NCBI RefSeq assembly: GCF_018343545.2
Contig: NZ_JAGYPE020000024.1
Span: 14,996 to 76,369, forward strand
From: Neobacillus citreus
Lineage (GTDB): Bacteria; Bacillota; Bacilli; Bacillales; Cytobacillaceae
Direction: 5' to 3'
Length of the DNA: 61,374 bases
Position numbers and translations under genes: made by a program. Shown one piece after another: positions 40,306 through 50,496 of the stretch. Under the pieces are notes generated by a model. That model had not been told where the DNA came from. It was given only the letters and a program-made list of their open reading frames with translations, and did no database searches. Positions within the stretch are counted from its first letter, which is position 1. The number at the start of each line of letters is the position of its first letter.

Positions 40306-41577
40306 ATGTCGATTAATATACCAAGAGGAACGCAAGATATATTGCCTGGCGAAGTGGAGCTGTGGCAAAGGATTGAGAAAAAGGCTAGAGAACTTTGTGA
40401 AAAGTATCAATACCAGGAAATCCGAACCCCTATTTTTGAACATACGGATCTTTTTTCCAGAGGTGTCGGTGACACGACCGATATCGTTCAAAAGGAGATG
40501 TATACTTTTGAAGATCGTGGCGGCCGCAGCATTACCCTAAGACCGGAAGGAACGGCATCTACGGTGCGGGCATTTGTGGAGAAAAAAATGTTCGGTCTTC
40601 CCGGCCAGCCAGTCAAGCTTTATTATATGGGGCCAATGTTCCGCTATGAACGTCCCCAATCTGGCCGTTTCCGCCAATTTGTCCAATTTGGGGTTGAAGC
40701 ATTAGGCAGCAACGATCCGGCGATTGATGCAGAAGTTATTTCACTTGCGATGAATCTATATAAAGAAATGGGCTTATCAAAGCTGAAGCTGATTATTAAC
40801 AGCCTTGGTGACAAGGAGAGCCGAAATACGCACCGTGAGGCGTTAATCAATCATTTCAAACCAAGAATCGGTGAGTTTTGTTCGGACTGTCAAAACCGTT
40901 TGGAAAAAAATCCGCTTCGAATTTTGGATTGCAAGCAGGACCGCGACCATGAGCTAATGAAGACGGCTCCGTCCATCATTGATTATCTTAATGAAGAATC
41001 CAAAGCTTATTTTGGAAAAGTCCAGCAGTATTTAACCCAACTTGATATTGAATTTGAGGTAGATCCAAACCTTGTCCGTGGTCTGGATTATTACAACCAC
41101 ACCGCCTTTGAAATTATGAGTAATGCCGAGGGCTTTGGTGCCATTACGACACTCTGCGGGGGCGGCCGCTATAACGGGTTGGTCGAGGAAATCGGCGGTC
41201 CGGAAACGCCGGGCATCGGTTTTGCTTTAAGTATTGAGCGTTTTATTGCCGCTCTTAAAGCCGAAGGCATTGAAATGGAAATCAATCAAGGGATTGACTG
41301 CTACCTTGCCGCACTTGGAGAGGAAGCAAAGGATTATACAGTCGGCCTCCTGCAGCAGCTTCGTTTGGCTGGTTTTTCCGCAGAGCGGGATTATTTATAT
41401 CGAAAAATTAAAGCCCAATTCAAGGCTGCTGACCGTTTACAAGCTCGTTATGTAGCAGTACTTGGCGATGATGAATTACAAAACAATAAAATTAATGTAA
41501 AAAATATGGAGACAGGTGAACAGGTAGAGGTTGAATTGGATTCCCTCGTCAACTATTTTCAAGGTTTAAAAGGATAA
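40306..41577 (+). CDS. hisS: Histidyl-tRNA synthetase
   Basis: Class II synthetase. Motif 1 [11 protein letters not shown] region, motif 2 [14 protein letters not shown], the histidine motifs [12 protein letters not shown] and [13 protein letters not shown], and the C-terminal anticodon-binding domain (about 325-420) are present. 423 residues. AAAGGAGGTC precedes the ATG. First gene of hisS-aspS behind the T-box. Confidence 0.97.
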   Translation: MSINIPRGTQDILPGEVELWQRIEKKARELCEKYQYQEIRTPIFEHTDLFSRGVGDTTDIVQKEMYTFEDRGGRSITLRPEGTASTVRAFVEKKMFGLPGQPVKLYYMGPMFRYERPQSGRFRQFVQFGVEALGSNDPAIDAEVISLAMNLYKEMGLSKLKLIINSLGDKESRNTHREALINHFKPRIGEFCSDCQNRLEKNPLRILDCKQDRDHELMKTAPSIIDYLNEESKAYFGKVQQYLTQLDIEFEVDPNLVRGLDYYNHTAFEIMSNAEGFGAITTLCGGGRYNGLVEEIGGPETPGIGFALSIERFIAALKAEGIEMEINQGIDCYLAALGEEAKDYTVGLLQQLRLAGFSAERDYLYRKIKAQFKAADRLQARYVAVLGDDELQNNKINVKNMETGEQVEVELDSLVNYFQGLKG

Positions 41578-41592
41578 AGGAGGATTTTTAGT

Positions 41593-43362
41593 ATGTTTGG
41601 GAGATCGTATTTTTGCGGTGAAGTTCCAGAGACCGCAGTTGGGGAAAAAGTAACGTTAAAGGGCTGGGTTCAAAGAAGACGCGACCTTGGCGGATTAATT
41701 TTTATCGATTTGCGCGACAGATCCGGCATTGTTCAGATTGTTTTCAATCCGGATGTTTCAAAAGAAGCTTTAGAGACAGCGGAAAAAATCCGTAATGAAT
41801 ATGTTCTTGATATAGTCGGCGCAGTCATTGCCCGCGAACCTGGAACCATTAATGAGAATCTTAAAACAGGTAAAATTGAAGTTCAAGCAGAACAGGTAAC
41901 GATCATTAACGAGGCAAAAACACCTCCATTTACCATTTCTGACAGGACTGACGCTTCGGAGGATGTCCGCCTGAAATACCGTTATTTGGACTTCCGCCGT
42001 CCGGTCATTTTTGAAACATTAAAGATGCGTCACCAAGTGACAAAAGAAATCAGGAACTTCCTTGATGAGGAAGGTTTTTTGGATATTGAAACACCGATTT
42101 TGACCAAAAGTACACCAGAAGGAGCCCGTGACTATTTAGTTCCAAGCCGCGTGCATCCTGGTGAATTCTACGCACTGCCGCAATCACCGCAGCTGTTTAA
42201 GCAATTATTGATGGTTGGCGGCGTAGAACGCTACTATCAAATTGCCCGCTGCTTCCGCGACGAAGACCTGCGTGCAGACCGCCAGCCGGAATTCACACAA
42301 GTCGATATTGAAACAAGCTTTTTAAGTCAAGAGGACATTATGGCCTTGATGGAAAAAATGATGTCCAAACTGATGAAGGAAGTAAAAGGTGTAGAGGTGG
42401 CAGCGCCATTCCCGCGTATGGGCTATGACGAGGCGATGAGCCGTTACGGTTCAGATAAGCCTGATACCCGCTTTGGATTGGAGCTAGTCGATGTTTCTGA
42501 AATTGTAAAGGAGTCTGGCTTTAAGGTATTTGCTTCTGCCGTTTCTAGCGGCGGACAAGTGAAGGCGATTAATGTAAAAGGCGCAGCGGCTCGATACTCC
42601 CGAAAAGATATCGATGCGCTGACTGAATTTGTGGCTGTTTATGGTGCGAAAGGTCTGGCTTGGCTAAAAGCAGAAGCAGATGGACTAAAAGGGCCGATTG
42701 CAAAGTTCTTCTCTGAAGAAGATGCTGCAGCCCTGAAAGCTACACTGGAGGCTTCTGAAGGCGACCTGCTGTTGTTTGTTGCTGATAAAAAGAGTGTAGT
42801 AGCTGACGCGCTGGGAGCTTTACGGTTAAAGCTTGGCAAGGAATTAGAGCTAATCGACCAAAGCCGTTTCAATTTCTTATGGGTGACAGACTGGCCGCTG
42901 CTTGAATTCTCAGAAGAAGATGGCCGTTATTATGCTGCCCATCATCCGTTCACGATGCCTGTCAGAGAAGATCTGGAGTACTTAGATACTGATCCTTCCA
43001 AGGTCCGCGCCCAAGCCTATGACCTTGTGCTAAACGGCTATGAGTTAGGCGGCGGGTCGTTAAGAATATTTGAACGGGATATTCAGGAGAAAATGTTCAG
43101 TGTTCTTGGTTTTACGCCTGAACAGGCCAAAGAACAATTTGGCTTCCTGCTGAATGCTTTTGAATACGGTACACCACCGCATGGGGGAATCGCTCTTGGG
43201 CTCGACAGATTGGTTATGCTGTTAGCTGGCAGCACCAACCTTCGCGATACGATTGCCTTCCCTAAGACAGCGAGCGCAAGCGACTTGTTAATGGCAGCAC
43301 CAAGCGAGGTTTCCGAGGCCCAATTACAGGAACTAAATTTGTCACTAAAAATTAATAAATAG
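41593..43362 (+). CDS. aspS: Aspartyl-tRNA synthetase (bacterial type)
   Basis: Class II synthetase with an N-terminal OB anticodon-binding fold ([20 protein letters not shown]). Motif 2 is [14 protein letters not shown], a GAD insertion domain spans about 300-410, and motif 3 is [12 protein letters not shown]. 589 residues. 15 bp after hisS with GGAGG between. Whether it is discriminating for tRNA-Asp cannot be settled by eye. Confidence 0.97.
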   Translation: MFGRSYFCGEVPETAVGEKVTLKGWVQRRRDLGGLIFIDLRDRSGIVQIVFNPDVSKEALETAEKIRNEYVLDIVGAVIAREPGTINENLKTGKIEVQAEQVTIINEAKTPPFTISDRTDASEDVRLKYRYLDFRRPVIFETLKMRHQVTKEIRNFLDEEGFLDIETPILTKSTPEGARDYLVPSRVHPGEFYALPQSPQLFKQLLMVGGVERYYQIARCFRDEDLRADRQPEFTQVDIETSFLSQEDIMALMEKMMSKLMKEVKGVEVAAPFPRMGYDEAMSRYGSDKPDTRFGLELVDVSEIVKESGFKVFASAVSSGGQVKAINVKGAAARYSRKDIDALTEFVAVYGAKGLAWLKAEADGLKGPIAKFFSEEDAAALKATLEASEGDLLLFVADKKSVVADALGALRLKLGKELELIDQSRFNFLWVTDWPLLEFSEEDGRYYAAHHPFTMPVREDLEYLDTDPSKVRAQAYDLVLNGYELGGGSLRIFERDIQEKMFSVLGFTPEQAKEQFGFLLNAFEYGTPPHGGIALGLDRLVMLLAGSTNLRDTIAFPKTASASDLLMAAPSEVSEAQLQELNLSLKINK

Positions 43363-43386
43363 CAGGCATTAGCTCACATGGTCACC

Positions 43387-43415
43387 TTGAAGGTGCTTTG
43401 AAAATATGCTATGAT
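43387..43415 (+). promoter_or_regulatory. Sigma-A promoter of 6S RNA
   Basis: TTGAAG (43387-43392), 17-bp spacer, TATGAT (43410-43415), placing transcription start near 43422. Confidence 0.75.
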
Positions 43416-43421
43416 TAAGTC

Positions 43422-43632
43422 AATCAAGAAGAGTCCTGAAATGTACGTTGTGTTACCTGAAGTTTTGACCGAACATTGTTTATTTGGGAGTCCGGAGTTT
43501 TCTGAATGCGTAAATGCCCCACTCCATTGCGAGTAAGGGGACTTACAATAACAGGAATAGGACACCCCCCTGCTGAGTGCGGGATCAAAACGAAGGATCA
43601 AAAGCGACGGCACTATTGGGACTCTTCGTTTT
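43422..43632 (+). ncRNA. ssrS: 6S RNA (6S-1/BsrA type)
   Basis: Regulator that binds RNA polymerase-sigma-A by mimicking an open promoter. The closing stem is AAGAGTCC (43429-43436) with GGACTCTT (43619-43626), followed by a T run. The central part (GTTTTGACCGAACATTG, GGGAGTCCGGAG, AAGGGGACTTACAATAACAG) matches B. subtilis 6S-1 RNA as I recall it. Its position after aspS is the same as bsrA. The 96-residue reading frame over it is a shadow. Confidence 0.93.
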
Positions 43633-43644
43633 TTTCGCAAACAC

Positions 43645-43677
43645 ACCTTCTGTCAGTGATGGCAGAAGGTTTTTATT
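43645..43677 (+). terminator. Second terminator after 6S RNA
   Basis: ACCTTCTG (43645-43652) pairs with CAGAAGGT (43663-43670), then TTTTATTTT. It could back up termination of the 6S RNA unit. Confidence 0.75.
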
Positions 43678-43689
43678 TTAAAAAATGGT

Positions 43690-43830
43690 ATATTGCTATA
43701 TGTAATCGATCAATCCAATGGGAATTTCGACTACCCGGTCGCAAAAAGGGGTTATATGAGCCCGAACATATGGAAAACGCGCAGCGGGTAGCATAGAGGG
43801 ATTTTATGAACTCGACCACATGGAAAAATA
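43690..43830 (+). repeat. Degenerate tandem repeat of about 50 bp upstream of larC
   Basis: ATGGAAAA occurs at 43770 and 43820, and GGTCGCAA/GGTAGCAT at 43737 and 43787, all exactly 50 bp apart. The best copies run from about 43738 to 43828. A more diverged third copy with small indels lies at 43690-43737. Translated in one frame the copies read GLYEPEHMEN and GFYELDHMEK. I recall similar strings in hypothetical proteins of other Bacillaceae, so this looks like a dispersed repeat family, not a gene. Confidence 0.75.
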
Positions 43831-43848
43831 AGATAGGAGGGATCAGCC

Positions 43849-45024
43849 ATGAAGACGCTCTTTCTTGATTGTACTTTTGGCATTGCCGGGGACAGGGCTT
43901 TGGCCGCACTAATCGATTTAGGAGCCGACATCTCTTACATAGTTGATCAATTGAGAAAGTTACCAATAGAGCCGTTTGGAATCGAAGTACATAACATTAC
44001 GAATCAGGGCATTGCTGCAAAGAAAATAAGCATCTTTTACCAATCGGAAAAAAATCAACATCAGAGTACGCATGAGATATCTAAAATAATTGCAGAAAAT
44101 GAGCTCCCAGTTAAAACTAAGGAACGCAGTTTGGCAATATTTCATGAATTCGCAAATGCCAAAGGAAAGCTAAATGGTATTGACTCCAATGAGGTTTATT
44201 TTGAAATAGCTTCTATAATCGAAATCATTGGCTTCTGCCTAGCGCTTGAAAGCCTCAAAATCGAAGAAATATTCGCATCACCCGTTCCAGCAGGTTTTGG
44301 CCACAAAATGACAGCTCACGGGCTTTATCCAATACCGTCTCCAGTCACGCTTGAGCTGCTAAAAGGGATTCCGCTTGCAGAACTAAACGTCCAAAGGGAA
44401 TTGACCACACCAACTGGGGCAGCGATATTACGGTCACTCGTGAAAAAATTCATACCTATTGGCGGACACGTGGTGGACAAGATTGGGTATGGGGCAGGTG
44501 AAACGGATTTTGACCACCCGAATGTTCTAAGGGCATTATTCATCTCCCCTATTAAGCAAGACCCAAATCAAGAACGGGAATCAATCTATATATTGGAAGC
44601 CCAGCTTGATGATATGACTGGTGAGGGTCTTGGGTTTGCGATGGAACGTCTGCTGGCTGAAGGAGCTCTTGATGTTTTTTATACCCCTGTTTACATGAAG
44701 AAAAATCGGCCAGGCACCCTTGTAACCGTTTTGGTTTCCTTAAACCTGGCAGACCGCTGTGAACAAATTTTATTGGAAGAGACTACTACCCTGGGGGTCC
44801 GAAGAAGCATGTGGAGCCGCAATATTCTTGACAGAAGATTTATTGAGGTTGAAACTCCCTATGGGCATATTAAGGTAAAGCAGGCCTGCAAGAGGAATAA
44901 AATCCTCCACCAAGCTCCGGAATATGAGGATGTTGCAAGAGCAGCAAGGGAGCACAAGGTACCGTTTCAAACGGTTTACCAATATGCCATGAAATTAGCA
45001 ATGAATGAGCAGATGGGGGATTAA
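43849..45024 (+). CDS. larC: Nickel pincer cofactor biosynthesis protein LarC
   Basis: CTP-dependent cyclometallase that inserts nickel into the pyridinium-bisthiocarboxylate mononucleotide to make the lactate racemase cofactor. DCTFGIAGDRALAALIDLGA, PVPAGFGHKMTAHGLYPIPSP, GAGETDFDHPNVLR and ILEAQLDDMTGEGLGFAMERL are family blocks. The glycine-rich GIAGD replaces the more usual SGMSGD-like form. The LarC1 and LarC2 parts form one 391-residue frame, without the programmed frameshift known in Lactobacillus plantarum. Strong site ATAGGAGGGATC. larA, larB and larE are not in the window. Confidence 0.88.
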   Translation: MKTLFLDCTFGIAGDRALAALIDLGADISYIVDQLRKLPIEPFGIEVHNITNQGIAAKKISIFYQSEKNQHQSTHEISKIIAENELPVKTKERSLAIFHEFANAKGKLNGIDSNEVYFEIASIIEIIGFCLALESLKIEEIFASPVPAGFGHKMTAHGLYPIPSPVTLELLKGIPLAELNVQRELTTPTGAAILRSLVKKFIPIGGHVVDKIGYGAGETDFDHPNVLRALFISPIKQDPNQERESIYILEAQLDDMTGEGLGFAMERLLAEGALDVFYTPVYMKKNRPGTLVTVLVSLNLADRCEQILLEETTTLGVRRSMWSRNILDRRFIEVETPYGHIKVKQACKRNKILHQAPEYEDVARAAREHKVPFQTVYQYAMKLAMNEQMGD

Positions 45025-45026
45025 AT

Positions 45027-45653
45027 ATGGTCCCTTTGATTCCCATTACAGCAGTAGTGTTAGCGGCAGGCAACTCCTCAAGGATGGGAGATTTTAAACC
45101 TTTGCTGCCTATCCAAGGGATTCCTATGCTTGAGTTGGTGCTAAGGAATGTTTTAGCCTTTCCATTTGAAAATGTGATGGCAATAATCGGCCATAATGAA
45201 AATAAAATTAAAGATGCCATACATATTTCTGATCAGCGCTTTAAATGGGTAAGCAACATCCATTTTAATCAAGGTTTAAGCAGTTCAATAAAAACTGCTG
45301 TTCAGCGATGCAATGTTGAAACCTGCGGTCTAATTGTCTTTTTGGGCGATCAGCCTTTACTTAAGAAGTCAACAATACAACAAATAATCCAGACAATCCT
45401 GAAAACGAACGTAAATCAATCAAAGTACATTCTTCAGCCAACCTACAACAGTGTTCCAGGACATCCGGTTTATATATCTTCACAGCTGTTTCCATATGTT
45501 GGTGAAATAACCGGAGATCAGGGGGCAAAAGCGATATTTAAGTTTGCCGATCAACATTTCCAAATTCCCATAGCCGATGAAGGGACCATTTTAGATGCCG
45601 ACACCTATGAGGATTATCAAGATATTATCCAAAAGATAAAAAAATCCTTCTAG
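45027..45653 (+). CDS. MocA/MobA-like nucleotidyltransferase
   Basis: 208-residue NTP-transferase fold. The nucleotide-binding motif is LAAGNSSRMGDFKPLLP. The metal aspartate is in VFLGDQPLL. The family block is GHPVYISSQLFPYVGEITGD then QGAKAIF. These are typical of molybdenum-cofactor cytidylyl- or guanylyltransferase relatives, including the YgfJ/PucB group. It starts 2 bp after larC in the same operon. No molybdoenzyme gene is near. The substrate is unknown; a link to the larC pathway is inferred from position only. Confidence 0.83.
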   Translation: MVPLIPITAVVLAAGNSSRMGDFKPLLPIQGIPMLELVLRNVLAFPFENVMAIIGHNENKIKDAIHISDQRFKWVSNIHFNQGLSSSIKTAVQRCNVETCGLIVFLGDQPLLKKSTIQQIIQTILKTNVNQSKYILQPTYNSVPGHPVYISSQLFPYVGEITGDQGAKAIFKFADQHFQIPIADEGTILDADTYEDYQDIIQKIKKSF

Positions 45654-45740
45654 GTGCTTCTGTTTTTAGGAAAGTATGATATATTTTTTAAGGTGAAAAC
45701 ATAATAAAATAAATCGAATTTAATTTCTGGAGTGAACACT

Positions 45741-46508
45741 ATGCTGCATCAATTTTCTCGTAATGAGCTTGCAATTGGTAAAGAAGGCCTTGATATAATG
45801 AAAAACAGCACGGTTGCCGTGTTAGGGATTGGCGGTGTCGGTTCTTTTGCCGCGGAGGCGCTTGCCCGTTCTGGAGTCGGCCGGCTAGTGTTGATAGATA
45901 AAGACGATGTTGACATTACTAACGTTAATCGCCAATTAATTGCATTGCTATCTACTGTAGGCAGACCAAAGGTTGAAATTATGGATGAGCGGATTAAGGA
46001 TATTAATCCCGATTGTGAAGTTATTTCCCTAAAGATGTTTTATACAGAGGAAACATATGAAGAAATCTTCAGCCACAAGTTAGATTTTGTTGTTGATGCT
46101 TCAGATACGATCATGTATAAAATCCATCTGATGAAGGAATGTTTAAAGCGAAATATCCCAATTATATCAAGTATGGGTGCCGCTAACAAAATGGATCCCA
46201 CCCGCTTCAAAATTGCGGATATTTCAAAGACGCATACAGACCCAATTGCTAAGGTAATTAGAACAAAATTGCGTAAAGAACGAATTCACAAAGGCATTCC
46301 GGTTGTCTTCTCCGATGAAAGCCCGATTGTTATTCGTGAAGATGTTAGAAAAGTTGTTGGAAATGAAAAAGCCGAGATTCGGAAGGCGAAAATGCCGCCA
46401 TCTTCTAATGCATTCGTGCCATCTGCATGCGGGTTAATTATGGCAAGCTATGTGGTTAGCCAATTACTAAAAGATATCAAAATTATGCGCGTAGCAGATG
46501 AGAAATAG
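45741..46508 (+). CDS. tcdA: tRNA threonylcarbamoyladenosine dehydratase TcdA
   Basis: E1-like enzyme that cyclises t6A37 to ct6A37. The ATP-binding glycine motif is VLGIGGVGSFAAEALARSG. DVDITNVNRQLIAL and FVVDASDTIMYKIHLM follow, with the conserved SACGLIMASYVV near the end. 255 residues. ATG 45741 follows CTGGAGTGAAC. Called yrvM in B. subtilis, where it lies next to rarA; here an 8.5-kb insertion separates them. Confidence 0.93.
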   Translation: MLHQFSRNELAIGKEGLDIMKNSTVAVLGIGGVGSFAAEALARSGVGRLVLIDKDDVDITNVNRQLIALLSTVGRPKVEIMDERIKDINPDCEVISLKMFYTEETYEEIFSHKLDFVVDASDTIMYKIHLMKECLKRNIPIISSMGAANKMDPTRFKIADISKTHTDPIAKVIRTKLRKERIHKGIPVVFSDESPIVIREDVRKVVGNEKAEIRKAKMPPSSNAFVPSACGLIMASYVVSQLLKDIKIMRVADEK

Positions 46509-46514
46509 TTTACC

Positions 46515-46549
46515 AGGCTCTAAGCAAAAAATGCTTAGGGCTTTTTTTT
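46515..46549 (+). terminator. Terminator after tcdA
   Basis: AGGCTCTAAGCA pairs with TGCTTAGGGCTT around AAAAA, with a T8 tail. Confidence 0.88.
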
Positions 46550-46611
46550 GCTGAAAAATCATAAATACCCCTAAAATTGGAAAGCTATAAAAAAATTGGG
46601 TGGGGTGGTTT

Positions 46612-48156
46612 ATGATGAAAAAAAGCTTTTTAAAGCCGCTTCGCAATTTGTTTAAAACGGAACCTCAATTTTACGAACAATCAAACCAACAAAGAATTCA
46701 TTTAAAAGAACAGGATATAAGCAGTCATTATGAACAAAATTTAGAAACTTTTAAGTCCATTTTTTCCATACCAAGAAACTTCGATGTCAAGATTCACGAG
46801 TTCAACATCCGTGCTCTTAATCGCCGTGCATTTGTTCTGTATATCTGTACCATGGTCGACTTAGAACAAATTCGAAAGAATATTTTCGGACCTCTAATTG
46901 AAAGCAATCAGCCGATAAGAGAGATTCAAGATATTGTTACCGCCCCAATTGAGCGGATAAGCACCCAAATAGGGGATATTACTGAAATCGTCACCAGTGG
47001 TTTTACCGCGTTATTTATCGATGGTGATGATCAATGCTATTTATTTGGAACAACGGAAGTTCAAGGGCGCAGTATCGAAAAATCCGATAATGAAGTCATC
47101 GTCAGAGGAGCAAAAGAGGCCTTTAATGAAAAGTTGGTCGATAATATTGCGTTAATCCGGAAAAAAGTTAAAAACGAAAACCTTATTTTTGAGGCGCTTG
47201 TTGTTTCAAAGCGCTCCAGAAATGACGTTTTGATTGTTTATGAACAAGACCTAGTGAATGATGAATTGCTGAAGACGATAAAGGATAAGCTTGAATCTTT
47301 GAATACTGACAGTATTATCGATTTAAGCATATTGGAGCAGTACCTTGAGGAACGGCCAAGATCGTTGTTTCCGACCATTTTAAACACGGAACGCCCAGAC
47401 CGGGCAGTATCTTTTATAGAAGAAGGACACATTGTTTTGTTAATGTCCAACTCGCCTAACTGCCTTGTTCTTCCCGCAACTTTTTGGGCCCTGTTCCATT
47501 CACCGGAAGACCATTACCTGCGGACACCGTATGGTAATTTCATTCGGCTTTTGCGATTTATGGCATTTTTTATCTCAATTTTTTCCTCGGCCTTTTATAT
47601 TGCGATAACAAACTATCATGTCGGGATGATTCCGCCCGATTTGTTGATGGCCATGGCGGGTACAAGAGAACGAGTCCCTTTCCCTTCCATCATTGAAATT
47701 CTTATGATGGAACTGGCCTTTGAACTGATTCGGGAAGCGGGGCTGCGCGTGCCCTCTCCGATTGGGCCAACGATTGGGATTGTCGGTGCTTTGATTTTGG
47801 GCCAGGCAGCCGTTCAAGCCAACATCATCAGTCCAATTGTCATCATCGTTATCGCCTTAAGCGGGTTAAGTTCCTTTATTATCAGCGATACCAGTATGAA
47901 TTTTGCGATTCGTTTAAGCCGCTTTTTGTTTATTTTTGCTGCAGGTTTTATGGGGATTTATGGTATGGGGGCATTAATGGTTTTGGGTCTCTTTTATTTA
48001 GTTTCAATAAAGTCATTCGGTGTTCCTTACTTTGCACCGATGACCCCGCATTTCTCCTCGGGAAAAGATTTGATTATCCGGCCAGTACCTATGAGGCATA
48101 GGTTACGCCCGGGTTATCTAAAGCCGAAAGATATGGTTAAACAAGGAAAGGATTAA
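46612..48156 (+). CDS. GerA-family spore germination receptor, A subunit
   Basis: Inner-spore-membrane nutrient receptor subunit. A cytosolic N-terminal domain (about 1-305) includes RNFDVKIHEFNIRALNRRAF and VTAPIERI. The membrane part (about 310-465) carries RTPYGNFIRLLRF, YHVGMIPPDLLMAMAGTRE and VPSPIGPTIGIVGALILGQA. ATG 46612 or 46615 follows GGGGTGG. First of a four-gene A-B-C-D operon. Germinant specificity cannot be predicted. Confidence 0.93.
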   Translation: MMKKSFLKPLRNLFKTEPQFYEQSNQQRIHLKEQDISSHYEQNLETFKSIFSIPRNFDVKIHEFNIRALNRRAFVLYICTMVDLEQIRKNIFGPLIESNQPIREIQDIVTAPIERISTQIGDITEIVTSGFTALFIDGDDQCYLFGTTEVQGRSIEKSDNEVIVRGAKEAFNEKLVDNIALIRKKVKNENLIFEALVVSKRSRNDVLIVYEQDLVNDELLKTIKDKLESLNTDSIIDLSILEQYLEERPRSLFPTILNTERPDRAVSFIEEGHIVLLMSNSPNCLVLPATFWALFHSPEDHYLRTPYGNFIRLLRFMAFFISIFSSAFYIAITNYHVGMIPPDLLMAMAGTRERVPFPSIIEILMMELAFELIREAGLRVPSPIGPTIGIVGALILGQAAVQANIISPIVIIVIALSGLSSFIISDTSMNFAIRLSRFLFIFAAGFMGIYGMGALMVLGLFYLVSIKSFGVPYFAPMTPHFSSGKDLIIRPVPMRHRLRPGYLKPKDMVKQGKD

Positions 48157-48163
48157 GATTAAA

Positions 48164-49273
48164 ATGAATCAGAAGCCAGGAAAACTTGGTATTCGAGAAT
48201 ATGTATCAATTGCGATACTGATGGTCGGTTTAAAAGCGACTGAAGAAACACCAGCCGGTTTATATCATATGGTCCAAAATGCAGCGTGGATGATTCCACT
48301 TTTATCGGCTGTATTCTTCTTCATCCCGCTCTTTTTGTTGATTAAAACAATGTCTTTATTTCAGGGGGAAAACTTGTTTTACGTGATTCAAAAATTACTT
48401 GGCCGCTATTTCGGTTTTTTTGTTTGCCTTGTTGTTTTTGTCCTCAGTTCATTTGCCATTTCATTTGATTCTCGAGATTATACCAATATCATACGGGCAT
48501 TTTATTTTAATACGACACCCTTGTTGGTCCTTTATGCCATTTTAATAACGATTTGTGCTTACGGAGCGAAGAAAGGAATTCAGCATATCGGTTCGGTTTC
48601 TTATTTGATTATTTTTTATGTTATTCTCTCTTTCATTGTTGCGTTATTATTAAGTACTCAAGATAGTAATATTCAAGCCATGCTGCCAATTTGGGGGGCG
48701 GGAAAACTCGCTATTTTAGAGCATAGCTCGCAAAGAATTTCGATGTTTGCTGAATTTTTTATGCTTACCATGCTCGTTCCTTACTTAAAGACAAATAATG
48801 AATTTCGAAAAGGCACTTGGATTGCTTATTTTAGTGTCAGTATTCAAACAAGTGTTTCAACACTATTTTTCATTTGTTTAATGGATCAATCTTTAGGGGA
48901 AATGGGTTATCCATTTCATACGACGATTCGCTATATTTCACTGGGAAGTTATATTCCCAATATCGAAATCTTCTTTTTTGTCATCTGGATTATGGGAGTC
49001 TTTATCCGCTTCGCTGCTTTTTTGTATATAATTGCCCTGATGTTCGGTCATATTTTCAAAATCAAGGACTTTGAATACTTGATTCCACTGCTTGCAACCC
49101 TTTATTTATTGATTGGTAATATGCCAAACAATCCAATTGAGGTGGCGCTGGAAATAAAACCGTTGATTGGGGTGATATCCGGTCCCGTGTTTTCTGCCAT
49201 TGCCCTGCTATTATGGCTGACTGCCTTGTTAAAAGGAGAATTTAAACATGCAAAAAACAAAAAAAGTATGTAA
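48164..49273 (+). CDS. GerB-family spore germination receptor, B subunit
   Basis: 369-residue transporter-fold (amino acid/polyamine/organocation superfamily) subunit with about ten membrane helices, which probably forms the germinant-binding part. The start GIREYVSIAILMVGLKATEE and LEIKPLIGVISGPVFSAIA near the end are typical. ATG follows AAAGGATTAAG. It overlaps the C-subunit gene by 26 bp. Confidence 0.93.
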   Translation: MNQKPGKLGIREYVSIAILMVGLKATEETPAGLYHMVQNAAWMIPLLSAVFFFIPLFLLIKTMSLFQGENLFYVIQKLLGRYFGFFVCLVVFVLSSFAISFDSRDYTNIIRAFYFNTTPLLVLYAILITICAYGAKKGIQHIGSVSYLIIFYVILSFIVALLLSTQDSNIQAMLPIWGAGKLAILEHSSQRISMFAEFFMLTMLVPYLKTNNEFRKGTWIAYFSVSIQTSVSTLFFICLMDQSLGEMGYPFHTTIRYISLGSYIPNIEIFFFVIWIMGVFIRFAAFLYIIALMFGHIFKIKDFEYLIPLLATLYLLIGNMPNNPIEVALEIKPLIGVISGPVFSAIALLLWLTALLKGEFKHAKNKKSM

Positions 49274-50495
49274 ATTTTTGTTGATAGCCGTGATTGTTTT
49301 TTCCTTAACAGGCTGCTGGGATCGTGAGGAAATGGAGGATAAATCCTATGTGATTGGACTTGGCATTGACCGTTCTCACCATAAAGGGAAAATCAAAGTG
49401 ACCATGTTGCTTGCTAACCCGGAAGTAGGGAGTCAGCAAGGCGGCGGCGGTTCAACGGAAAAGCCCAGAGAGATTGTTTCCTTTGATGCCAACGATATCA
49501 TTGCCGCAAAAGTGACGGCAAATTCGGTTGTCTCGCGAATTATAAGTTATGATTTATTAAAGATTATTGTGGTTTCCGAGGAATTTGCGAAGGATCCAAA
49601 ATTTTATAATATCCTTAATGACGTAGTCTTTGATAAAGAAATTCGCATGAACGCCTATTTGGCAGTTTCAAAAGAAAAGGCCGCTAAGTATTTTTTGAAA
49701 AATAAACCAAAAATGGAGACCAGGCCGCATAAGTACTTTCAATACATGATTGACCATGGTATAGAAAACGGTCTGATTCCTGATTCTAATCTTTTTCGCT
49801 TTTTTAAGACAACAGATAGAGGAACCGACCTTTTTTTAGCGATGAACACATCAGCTGTTAGGGAAAAGCATCCTAAATTTAAAGGGGAAGATGAATATTT
49901 TGCCGGGCAGCTGAATGCATCCGGGGAGTTCGATGATACTCAATTTATCGGTTCGGCAGTGTTTAGAAACGGAGTAATGATTGGAAAGTTAACTGGTCAG
50001 GAAACAAGTATGGTCAATATTCTTGATGATACAACAAACATGAGTGATTTTTTTCTTGATATACCTAATCCCTTTCCAGGCAAACGAAAATCATTTGCCG
50101 TTAGAGTGATAAAAAAAGAAAACAATAAAATCAAAATGGACCTAAAGGGGTCTCGTCCAAAGATTTTTATCACCATACCCTTAAAATTTGAAATCATGTC
50201 AAATCCCTCGAGGATTGACTTTGCTAAAAGGAAAAATCAAGAAGTCTTAAAAAAGCAAATCGCCAGCCATTTTAAAACGGAATTTGAGAAGTTTTTGAAA
50301 AAAACACAAAAGGAATTAAAAGGTGCCCCATATCCGTTGTCCTTTTACGCTCGGAAATATTTTGGAACAAATCAGGAATTTGAAAAATTCAATTGGACGA
50401 AATCATATTTAAAAGCAGAAATATCCGTATACCCCGAAGTTGAAATAATAGATTTCGGTAAAAGGCAAAAGAAAAACTTAAAGGTGGAGAAATAA
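49248..50495 (+). CDS. Ger(x)C-family spore germination lipoprotein, C subunit
   Basis: 415-residue lipoprotein. The signal peptide ends in FSLTGCWDRE, with Cys at residue 24, the characteristic Ger(x)C start. The C-terminal domain (about 220-410) is the GerAC fold. AAAGGAGAATTTAAAC precedes the ATG within the end of the B-subunit gene. Confidence 0.93.
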   Translation: MQKTKKVCKFLLIAVIVFSLTGCWDREEMEDKSYVIGLGIDRSHHKGKIKVTMLLANPEVGSQQGGGGSTEKPREIVSFDANDIIAAKVTANSVVSRIISYDLLKIIVVSEEFAKDPKFYNILNDVVFDKEIRMNAYLAVSKEKAAKYFLKNKPKMETRPHKYFQYMIDHGIENGLIPDSNLFRFFKTTDRGTDLFLAMNTSAVREKHPKFKGEDEYFAGQLNASGEFDDTQFIGSAVFRNGVMIGKLTGQETSMVNILDDTTNMSDFFLDIPNPFPGKRKSFAVRVIKKENNKIKMDLKGSRPKIFITIPLKFEIMSNPSRIDFAKRKNQEVLKKQIASHFKTEFEKFLKKTQKELKGAPYPLSFYARKYFGTNQEFEKFNWTKSYLKAEISVYPEVEIIDFGKRQKKNLKVEK

Positions 50496-50496
50496 C

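Noticed and set aside
43506..43796. 96-residue forward ORF
   Set aside because: It runs through the 6S RNA and its terminators; its tail merely translates the 50-bp repeat.
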